A stretch of 11,174 nt of DNA from Desulfuromonadales bacterium. GTDB taxonomy: Bacteria > Desulfobacterota > Desulfuromonadia > Geobacterales > Pseudopelobacteraceae. Positions 1 to 5,294 of this stretch are shown in pieces. Under the pieces are notes generated by a model that worked only from the letters and a program-made list of their open reading frames with translations, had not been told where the DNA came from and searched no databases. Where the stretch lies: NCBI GenBank assembly GCA_015688915.1, contig JAATGX010000215.1, positions 1-11,174 on the forward strand, in the 5' to 3' direction. The translations under genes and the position numbers were made by a program. Within the stretch, counting starts at the first letter, position 1. Each line of letters opens with the position of its first letter.

Positions 1-327
1 CTGCTGGGGCGGAGTTATTACGGCCCATTGCTCAGGAGAGGGATCGAGATTTGCGAACTGGAGCGGGAGATACTGCATGCCAAGGTCATGCTGATCGATG
101 GGGAGCGGACGGTGATCGGTTCGGCCAACCTGGACCAGCGGAGCTTTCACCGCAATTTCGAGATCAACGGGGTCATCGACAGCAGCGCTTTCGGGCGGCA
201 GATTCGCAGGTTGCTGCTGGAGGACCTGGCGGGCGCCCGGCGGATCGGGCTTGACGAGCACGCCCGCCGGGGCCTCCGGACACGGATACTGGAGCGGGTG
301 GTGAGTCTGTTCGGGTGGTTCCTGTAG
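1..327 (+). CDS. Cardiolipin synthase, C-terminal part (5' end outside window)
   Basis: This is the last 108 residues of a phospholipase D-superfamily protein, open from the first base of the window. The second catalytic HKD motif is intact: H26, K28 and D33 in HAKVMLID, followed by the conserved GSANLDQRS stretch at about 40-48 and an NFEIN segment. This pattern, and the basic C-terminal tail ending in a hydrophobic residue run (VVSLFGWFL), match bacterial cardiolipin synthases, which join phosphatidylglycerol with another phospholipid at the inner membrane to make cardiolipin. The N-terminal membrane anchors and the first HKD motif would lie upstream of the window and cannot be checked. The stop codon ends one base before the stop of the oppositely oriented glycosyltransferase, and no hairpin terminator is visible between them. 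Another PLD-family synthase is possible, but cardiolipin synthase is the best fit. Confidence 0.85.
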   Translation: MLGRSYYGPLLRRGIEICELEREILHAKVMLIDGERTVIGSANLDQRSFHRNFEINGVIDSSAFGRQIRRLLLEDLAGARRIGLDEHARRGLRTRILERVVSLFGWFL

Positions 328-328
328 A

Positions 329-1402
329 TCAGTGCCCCGATCTGCCGCACCTGGAGCGTAACAGGCGGAACCAGACTCGGACAATGCCGGCGGTCACGAA
401 TGCGGCCGGAAGGCTCCGAAACAGCCACGCCAGACGGCGCTCGAAGACGCTCAGCAGACGGGGTTCCACCTCGCCCGGCCCTTGTCCGGCCCGGAAGGTG
501 CGGCGCACATCCAGCCAGAAAAAGAGCTGCCAGGTGTTGGAGGCCACGTGGCGACCGGTCGCCCGCCAGAAGGTCCGGCGCCAGGCCCGATCATGTGCGG
601 CGAGCAGGGAACGGATACCCTCCAGCAGCGGACGGAGCCGGAGTCGGCCGGTTTCGTCATGGCAGCGGTAGAGTCCGGGCAGTGCGGCAAAAAACTCCGT
701 CCACCCTATTACAGCCGCGTTGACAATGATGGCATTGACGATCTGCCGCCGGCAGAGCCCTTCCGCTTCGAATCTGCGTGCCGAGGTGCTGATTTCCGCC
801 GGCAAAAGCAACCAGGCGCCCTGTTTTTCTATGGACAGAACAAGCCTGACGTCCTCGTAAAAGGGGAGCGATGTATCAAAGCCACCCAACCGTTGGAAGA
901 ATTCGCGTGAAATCACGAAGCCCTGGTCTCCGCGGATACAGTCGGCCCGGTTGAGGCGGGCCTTGGCTTCGTAGAAGAAATAGGCCAGGGACGGCGAGTT
1001 GTCGCTCCGGCGGAAGCACAAGGCAAAGCGACCCGCAGCCCGGCCGGGGAACCGTTGCAACCGATCCCTGAAGGCTGAGATGGCCCGGTACAGGGCCGTG
1101 CGATCGGAAAAACGGGAATCGGCGTGCAGAAACAGCAGCGATTCTCCTGCCGCAAGGGCCGCTCCGGCATTCATCTGACACCCCCGTCCCCGTGGCGCGA
1201 TGGTGACGCGCACCGGGAAGCGGAGCTTTGGCGCCAGTTCTGCCGCCAACTCCGGCGTACCGTCACCTGAACCGCCATCGCAAAGGATCAGTTCAAACCG
1301 CACACCCTGCTGGGCGGAGAGGGTTTCGAACAGTGCGGGCAGCTCGCTGGCCTCGTTGAGGACCGGTACGATAATGGACAGTTCTGGCGTCTGATGGTGC
1401 AT
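329..1402 (-). CDS. Family 2 glycosyltransferase, TIGR04283-like, with C-terminal extension
   Basis: The protein has 357 residues from the chosen ATG. The GT-A fold N-terminus is clear: ELSIIVPVLNEASELP at 7-22, the nucleotide-binding CDGGSGDGT at 41-49, GRGCQMNAGA at 72-81 and the metal-binding-like HADS at 93-96. An RGDQGFVISREFF block (158-169), GGFD plus YEDVRL (173-187) and TSARRFEAEG (206-215) follow. This set is typical of the TIGR04283 transferases, named for co-occurrence with radical-SAM/selenoprotein and arsenosugar genes; the true substrate here is unknown. About 130 further residues, basic and aromatic, follow the usual family domain and could bind membrane or partner. The frame is open to 1486, but a start there would overlap the TatD gene. 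The ATG at 1402 begins just before the conserved strand, although no strong ribosome site precedes it. No neighbouring arsenosugar genes are visible. Confidence 0.78.
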   Translation of the reverse strand: MHHQTPELSIIVPVLNEASELPALFETLSAQQGVRFELILCDGGSGDGTPELAAELAPKLRFPVRVTIAPRGRGCQMNAGAALAAGESLLFLHADSRFSDRTALYRAISAFRDRLQRFPGRAAGRFALCFRRSDNSPSLAYFFYEAKARLNRADCIRGDQGFVISREFFQRLGGFDTSLPFYEDVRLVLSIEKQGAWLLLPAEISTSARRFEAEGLCRRQIVNAIIVNAAVIGWTEFFAALPGLYRCHDETGRLRLRPLLEGIRSLLAAHDRAWRRTFWRATGRHVASNTWQLFFWLDVRRTFRAGQGPGEVEPRLLSVFERRLAWLFRSLPAAFVTAGIVRVWFRLLRSRCGRSGH

Positions 1403-1430
1403 GTAATGAACCCCGGGAGAAAAGATCGTA

Positions 1431-2228
1431 GTGTATCCGAACCAGCCATATTTGCAATCCGAAGATAGGGTCGATCTGGTGGACACCCATTGCCACCTGG
1501 ACCAGGAGATTTTCTCCTCCCGGCTTCCCGATATTCTGGAGGCCGCCCGTCAGGCCGGAGTGAGGCGTTTTGTGGTGCCTGGGGTGCATCCCGGCGACTG
1601 GCAGCGTATGGCCGCCGTTGCCCGCAGCCACACCGGCGTCTTGCCGGCCTTCGGCATCCACCCCATGCACGCCGACCTTGTCGATGACGCATCACTCTCG
1701 CGCTTGGCCGACCTGGCGACCGGCGCCGTTGCCATAGGCGAGATCGGTCTCGACCCGTTGTACCCGGTCCCGCTTGAGATTCAGGAACGTGCCTTTCGGG
1801 AACAACTCCGATTGGCACTGTCTCTGAGGATGCCGGTCCTGGTCCATTGCCGACGGGCCTTCCAGCGCACCTTGCAGATACTTGTGGAGGAAACGGCCGG
1901 CCGCGTGGGGGGGATCATGCATGCCTTCTCGGGCTCGGTCGAGATGGCGCGCGAGTTCATCCGGCTTGGCTTCCTCATCTCCATCTCCGGGGTAATCACC
2001 TGGAATAACGCGGTGCGTTCGGTCAGGCTGGCGCGGGAGTTGCCGCTGGAGAGCCTGGTGCTGGAAACCGACTCCCCCGACCTGACACCACAGCGCTTCG
2101 GGGGACAACCGAATCAACCGGCTTACCTGTCCGAGGTGTTGGCCGCCGTGGCACGGGTTCGCGGATTACACCCGGAGGAGGTGGCGCGACAGACTACCAG
2201 AACGGCCGCAAGAATTTTATCTATCTGA
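1431..2228 (+). CDS. TatD-family metal-dependent hydrolase (putative DNase)
   Basis: The protein has 265 residues and an amidohydrolase-type TIM barrel. Metal ligands expected for TatD are all present: H20 and H22 in DTHCHLD, E104 in GEIGLD, H139 in VLVHCR, H164 in MHAFSGS and D214 in LETDSP. Characterised TatD proteins are Mg-dependent 3'-5' exonucleases acting on single-stranded DNA or RNA, with roles in DNA repair or turnover, and are cytoplasmic. The start is a GTG at 1431, preceded by GGGAGA at 1415-1420 with ten bases of spacing. A second GTG at 1479 would cut off most of the leader before the HxH motif and has no better ribosome site. The gene is divergent from the glycosyltransferase with only 28 bases between starts. 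The next gene has its own candidate promoter, so this is probably monocistronic. Confidence 0.9.
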   Translation: MYPNQPYLQSEDRVDLVDTHCHLDQEIFSSRLPDILEAARQAGVRRFVVPGVHPGDWQRMAAVARSHTGVLPAFGIHPMHADLVDDASLSRLADLATGAVAIGEIGLDPLYPVPLEIQERAFREQLRLALSLRMPVLVHCRRAFQRTLQILVEETAGRVGGIMHAFSGSVEMAREFIRLGFLISISGVITWNNAVRSVRLARELPLESLVLETDSPDLTPQRFGGQPNQPAYLSEVLAAVARVRGLHPEEVARQTTRTAARILSI

Positions 2229-2248
2229 TATTGTTTGTTGAAAATATC

Positions 2249-2278
2249 TTGATATGCTTTGTACAATGTGCGTATAAA
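2249..2278 (+). promoter_or_regulatory. Candidate sigma-70 promoter for the diheme cytochrome
   Basis: TTGATA at 2249-2254 and TATAAA at 2273-2278 are separated by 18 bases. They lie in an AT-rich gap just after the TatD stop and about 90 bases before the proposed TTG start of the cytochrome. A small AT-rich inverted repeat (GATATT 2227-2232, AATATC 2243-2248) abuts the -35 box. It overlaps the TatD stop codon and may be chance. The match to consensus is good, but it is a pattern call only. Confidence 0.5.
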
Positions 2279-2356
2279 CATGCCTTGATGAGGTGTGATG
2301 CGAAAATGTTTGCTTCCGGCACGTTCAGGGGGTAATCTGATTCCACGATTTATTCG

Positions 2357-2362
2357 AAGGAG
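2357..2362 (+). promoter_or_regulatory. Ribosome binding site that fixes a TTG start
   Basis: AAGGAG at 2357-2362 sits seven bases before TTG at 2370. The upstream in-frame GTG/ATG at 2295 and 2298 have no well-spaced Shine-Dalgarno and would add 25 basic residues before the signal peptide. This site therefore favours TTG as the true start. Confidence 0.7.
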
Positions 2363-2369
2363 CAGTCCT

Positions 2370-2705
2370 TTGAAATTTTTATTTCTGATTGCAGGCTTGG
2401 TGGGTAGTACGGCTTTGGCCGGATGTGCCATGTTCACCGCCTGGAAGAGCATCCCACCGCCGGGCGGCTGCGATCAGTGCCACACCGTGGAGATCAGCAC
2501 CAACTGGAAGATCTCGTATCAAGCGGCAAATGTTGCGGATGAACGGGGCCGGCAATACTTCCAGACGCCGGAATACAACAGTACCTTGCAAGGCAAGCGG
2601 CAATCGCCCCTTGATGCGAAAATGCTTGAGGAACAAGCCTGTTTTGAATGTCATAAAGCCCCCTCGGAGGCTCATCGCAAATTCAAGGGGCGTTTTCATC
2701 ATTAG
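2370..2705 (+). CDS. Small lipoprotein c-type cytochrome with two haem sites
   Basis: From the TTG start the protein has 111 residues. Residues 1-18 form a classic lipoprotein signal peptide ending in the lipobox LAGC, with the lipidated cysteine at 19. Alanine at +2 does not give an inner-membrane retention signal, so an outer-membrane or periplasm-facing anchor is likely. Two CXXCH covalent haem-binding motifs follow, CDQCH at 34-38 and CFECH at 91-95. Candidate distal ligands are H101, H110 and H111; apart from the two motif histidines there are no others, so at least one haem could have an unusual or open sixth site. Such small cytochromes are abundant in metal-reducing Geobacter and carry electrons in the periplasm, but I do not recognise this as a named one. 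It has its own candidate promoter, and no clear terminator is seen after it. Confidence 0.82.
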   Translation: MKFLFLIAGLVGSTALAGCAMFTAWKSIPPPGGCDQCHTVEISTNWKISYQAANVADERGRQYFQTPEYNSTLQGKRQSPLDAKMLEEQACFECHKAPSEAHRKFKGRFHH

Positions 2706-2766
2706 TGGCGTATAGTTACCTGGCTTACAACGGAAGTTAGTTTGCAATGGTTGTGGAAAAAATATA

Positions 2767-2794
2767 TTGACATTTAGTTATTAGTGAGTATATT
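2767..2794 (+). promoter_or_regulatory. Strong sigma-70-type promoter for the small lipoprotein
   Basis: A perfect TTGACA at 2767-2772 and TATATT at 2789-2794 are separated by 16 bases in an AT-rich stretch (2706-2863) that holds no gene. They lie about 70 bases before the lipoprotein start. Near-consensus boxes suggest high, possibly constitutive expression. Confidence 0.65.
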
Positions 2795-2863
2795 CACGAA
2801 TTGATTTTAAAAACCATGCGCGTAGCGTTAAAATGGTAAACCACAAAGAAAAAAGGAGACACA

Positions 2864-3070
2864 ATGAAAAAGCTGATTACTCTGACACTCGTTCTGGCCC
2901 TTGCTGCTGCTTTCACCGCTGGCTGCAAGAAAAAAGAAGAAGCACCTGCTCCCGCACCTGCTCCTGCTGTTGAGGCTCCGAAGCCTGTTCAGGCTCCGAT
3001 TTCCGCCAAAGCCGGTGCTGCTGCTCCCGCTCCTGACGCTGCAAAGCCTGCCGACGCTGAAAAGAAATAA
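2864..3070 (+). CDS. Tiny Ala/Pro/Lys-rich lipoprotein, function unknown
   Basis: The 68-residue protein begins with a textbook lipoprotein signal: MKK, a hydrophobic run of about 15, then TAGC with the lipidated cysteine at 21. The mature part is only 48 residues. A KKKEE cluster follows the cysteine, then a low-complexity tail of alanine, proline and lysine (repeated AP pairs at about 27-35 and 54-57), ending in KPADAEKK. No enzymatic domain is possible. The tail resembles the flexible linkers that tether larger lipoproteins to the wall, so a small envelope spacer or wall-associated lipoprotein is plausible, but this is inference. AAAAGGAG at 2851-2858 gives an excellent ribosome site. The gene has its own near-consensus promoter and perfect-stem terminator, so it is an independent and probably highly expressed unit. 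Confidence 0.85.
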   Translation: MKKLITLTLVLALAAAFTAGCKKKEEAPAPAPAPAVEAPKPVQAPISAKAGAAAPAPDAAKPADAEKK

Positions 3071-3093
3071 TTTTGCTTTCCCTCTGGGGAATG

Positions 3094-3128
3094 AAAGCCT
3101 GTGGGGTTATCCCACAGGCTTTTTTTAT
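3094..3128 (+). terminator. Rho-independent terminator of the small lipoprotein
   Basis: A perfect 12-base stem (AAAGCCTGTGGG at 3094-3105 paired with 3111-3122) closes a five-base loop, GTTAT, and runs into a T-rich tail. It starts 24 bases after the lipoprotein stop. Confidence 0.93.
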
Positions 3129-3190
3129 TTGCATGCCGTTGCTGCAACCGTTTTTGGAATTGCACGCAACTTCGCCTGAAGGAGATTGCC

Positions 3191-3526
3191 ATGCATGAGA
3201 TGTCCATCACCCAGGGCATCATCGATATCTGCGAACAACATGCCGGTGGCCGTCGTGTGCTCTCACTGGATGTGGAGATCGGTGAACTGAGCGGTGTTGT
3301 GCCCGAGGCGATAGAATTCTGTTTCGAAGCCTGCAGTCAGGGCACCCTGCTTGAGGGGGCCCGTCTCAACATCATGCGAATCCCCGGAAGGGGCCGTTGC
3401 CGGGATTGTGGGGCTGATACGCCGCTTACAGCGTTATTTGGCGCGTGCACGGGATGCGGCGGATATCGGGTTACCATGGAAGCGGGCGAGGAGATGCGGG
3501 TCAGGGAGATAGAGGTGGATGAATGA
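3191..3526 (+). CDS. hypA: Hydrogenase maturation nickel chaperone HypA
   Basis: The protein has 111 residues, the usual length for HypA. It begins MHEMSIT, where the N-terminal Met-His-Glu supplies the nickel site (His2). The structural zinc site is a CXXC pair, CRDC, followed after 12 residues by CTGC, in the C-terminal third. HypA works with HypB to insert nickel into the large subunit of NiFe hydrogenases, in the cytoplasm. The frame is open upstream to a GTG at 3101, but GAAGGAGA at 3178-3185, just ahead of the ATG at 3191, and the invariant MHE start settle the choice. The gene stands alone: hypB and other hyp genes are not adjacent, a terminator lies on each side, and no convincing promoter was found in the 60 bases between the upstream terminator and the ribosome site. 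Confidence 0.95.
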   Translation: MHEMSITQGIIDICEQHAGGRRVLSLDVEIGELSGVVPEAIEFCFEACSQGTLLEGARLNIMRIPGRGRCRDCGADTPLTALFGACTGCGGYRVTMEAGEEMRVREIEVDE

Positions 3527-3527
3527 A

Positions 3528-3564
3528 GAAGGGCGCCGCCGGATGCGGTGCCCTTCCTGTTTTT
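3528..3564 (+). terminator. Terminator downstream of hypA, between convergent genes
   Basis: A 12-base stem with one G-U pair (GAAGGGCGCCGC at 3528-3539 with 3545-3556) closes loop CGGAT and is followed by CTGTTTTT. It begins two bases after the hypA stop. The stem lies just beyond the convergent pckA stop and may also slow transcription from that side, although the T-run on the minus strand is poor. Confidence 0.88.
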
Positions 3565-3577
3565 GGCACGTCAAACG

Positions 3578-5170
3578 TCACAACACGTTGGCCACTTCCT
3601 GAGTCACCTGCGGTGCGTATTTCACGAAGTTTTCCTTGAACATGGCGACCAGTTTTTGGGCGGTCTCATCGTACCTGGTTTTGTCGCTCCATGTGTTGCG
3701 CGGATTGAGCACTTCGCTGGGCACTCCGGCGCAGGCGGCCGGTATTTCCAGGCCGAAGATCGAATCCTTTTCAAAGGCGCCGGCGTTGAGGGTGCCGTCC
3801 AGGGCGGCATTGACCAGGGCGCGGGAGTAGGCGATCTTCATGCGGGAACCGACGCCGTAGGGGCCGCCGCTCCAGCCGGTATTCACCAGCCAGCAGGCGA
3901 CACTGTGCCTGGCGATCTTTTCCCGCAGCAGCTCGCCGTACACGGTCGGGTTGAGCGCCATAAAGGGGCCGCCGAAACAGGTGGAAAAGGTTGCCGACGG
4001 CTCCTTGACACCCGCTTCGGTGCCGGCCACGCGGGCGGTATAGCCGGAGAGAAAGTGGTACATGGCCTGCTCCTTGGAGAGGCGCGCGATGGGCGGCAAC
4101 ACGCCGTAGGCGTCGCAGGTCAGCATGATGATAGTGGTCGGATGGCCGGCACAGCCCGACATCACGATATTGGGAATGTGGGTCAGCGGATAGGATGCGC
4201 GGGTATTTTCGGTAAAGGAATCGTCGTCCAGGTCCACCCGGCGGGTGTGCGTGTCGATGGCCACATTTTCCAGGATGGTGCCGAATTTGCGGGTGGTCTC
4301 GTAGATTTCCGGCTCGGCCTCCCTGGAAAGCTTGATGATCTTTGCGTAACAGCCGCCCTCGAAGTTGAAGATCCCCTTGTCGTCCCAGCCGTGCTCGTCG
4401 TCCCCGACCAGGGAACGGTTGGGATCGGCGGAAAGCGTGGTCTTCCCCGTACCGGAAAGACCGAAGAAGACGGCCGTGTCCCCCGTGGGACCAACGTTGG
4501 CCGAACAATGCATGGAGAGAATCTTTTTCTCGATCGGCAGCAGATAGTTGAGGATGGTGAAGATCGATTTCTTGATTTCGCCGGCATAGCTGGTGCCGCC
4601 GATGATGATCAGCTTCCTGGCGAAGTTGACGATGATGAAGGTCTCGGAATTGGTGCCGTCCAGCGAGGGGATGGCATGGAAGTTGGGCATGTCGATGACC
4701 GTGAACTGGGGTGTGTGACTGTCCAACTCATCTGGCATGGCTCGCACGAACATGTTGCGGGCAAAGAGCGAATGCCATGCCTTCTCGGTGATCACCCGCA
4801 CCGCCAGCCGGTGTTCCGGGTCCGCGCCGGCGAAGCAGTCCTGCACGAACAGGTCCTTACCGTGCAGGTAGGCCAGTATGCGGTTATAGAGGCCGTCGAA
4901 CCTGGCCGGATCAAAGGGGCGGTTGACCTTGCCCCAAGCCACGTTATCGTGGGAGGAGGGCTCGTCGACGATGAACTTTTCGTTGGCCGCCCGGCCGGTG
5001 TAATGGCCGGTCTTGACGGCAATGGCTCCCAGATGGGAGACCAAGCCTTCGCCACGCTTGACGATCTGTTCATAAAGCACTGCGGTCGGCGGTGTCCAGT
5101 AGATCAGGTTTGCGTTGGTGATCCCGTGTTCTTCCAGCCCGGTTCCCCGTGTAACATCATTGAATCTCAT
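3578..5170 (-). CDS. pckA: Phosphoenolpyruvate carboxykinase (ATP-type), EC 4.1.1.49
   Basis: The protein has 530 residues, the usual size for the ATP family. It interconverts oxaloacetate plus ATP with PEP, CO2 and ADP, the first committed step of gluconeogenesis, in the cytoplasm. Signature elements are the P-loop GLSGTGKTT at 237-245, the metal/nucleotide-binding DDEHGWDD at 257-264, GGTSYAGEIKK at 191-201 with the active-site lysines, H221 in SMHCSANVG, and R324 in ENTRASYP. The frame is open to 5353, but the ATG at 5170 is preceded by GAGGGGG at a good distance, and the family N-terminus (MRFNDVTRGTGLEEHGI) begins there. The longer form would also read back through the pckG terminator and into the pckG 3' end. 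pckG lies directly upstream on the same strand. A weak candidate promoter lies in the 124-base gap. Confidence 0.97.
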   Translation of the reverse strand: MRFNDVTRGTGLEEHGITNANLIYWTPPTAVLYEQIVKRGEGLVSHLGAIAVKTGHYTGRAANEKFIVDEPSSHDNVAWGKVNRPFDPARFDGLYNRILAYLHGKDLFVQDCFAGADPEHRLAVRVITEKAWHSLFARNMFVRAMPDELDSHTPQFTVIDMPNFHAIPSLDGTNSETFIIVNFARKLIIIGGTSYAGEIKKSIFTILNYLLPIEKKILSMHCSANVGPTGDTAVFFGLSGTGKTTLSADPNRSLVGDDEHGWDDKGIFNFEGGCYAKIIKLSREAEPEIYETTRKFGTILENVAIDTHTRRVDLDDDSFTENTRASYPLTHIPNIVMSGCAGHPTTIIMLTCDAYGVLPPIARLSKEQAMYHFLSGYTARVAGTEAGVKEPSATFSTCFGGPFMALNPTVYGELLREKIARHSVACWLVNTGWSGGPYGVGSRMKIAYSRALVNAALDGTLNAGAFEKDSIFGLEIPAACAGVPSEVLNPRNTWSDKTRYDETAQKLVAMFKENFVKYAPQVTQEVANVL

Positions 5171-5201
5171 GGATTTCCCCCTCAAATGACATCTGCTGGA
5201 T

Positions 5202-5230
5202 AGTGTACCACGTGAATGTGCTGTGTCGAA
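5202..5230 (-). promoter_or_regulatory. Weak candidate promoter for pckA
   Basis: On the minus strand, TTCGAC (5230-5225) and TACACT (5207-5202) are spaced by 17 bases. They lie downstream of the pckG terminator and about 30 bases before the pckA ATG. Matches to consensus are mediocre, and activator dependence would be needed if real. The main support is that a terminator separates the two genes, so pckA needs its own start. Confidence 0.35.
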
Positions 5231-5236
5231 TGACGG

Positions 5237-5276
5237 GCAAAAAACGAAAAAGGGCGCTGCCATGGCAGCGCCCTTT
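5237..5276 (-). terminator. Terminator of pckG
   Basis: Read on the minus strand, a perfect 12-base stem (AAAGGGCGCTGC, 5276-5265, pairing with 5260-5249) closes a CATG loop and is followed by a T-rich run broken by CG. It starts about 20 bases after the pckG stop and lies upstream of pckA, so it should largely uncouple the two genes. Confidence 0.92.
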
Positions 5277-5294
5277 CGAATCCGGCGGAGGAAC

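Noticed and set aside
1403..1486. Longer N-terminus for the glycosyltransferase starting at 1486
   Set aside because: It would overlap the TatD coding region by 56 bases, and the added residues show no family similarity; the conserved strand begins right after the ATG at 1402.
2298..2625. Short repeated string TGATGCGAAAATG near 2297 and 2613
   Set aside because: Two 13-base copies, one in the leader and one in the coding region, with no symmetric or regulatory context; probably chance.
3126..3165. Sigma-54-like TTGC elements before hypA
   Set aside because: The -24 GG is missing and the spacing to TTGC is one base short, so it does not meet the GG-N10-GC rule.
3548..5203. Long plus-strand open frame of 551 codons opposite pckA
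   Set aside because: It is a GC-bias shadow: the minus strand encodes full-length PEP carboxykinase with all motifs, while this translation is Gly/Val/Asp-rich with no domain.
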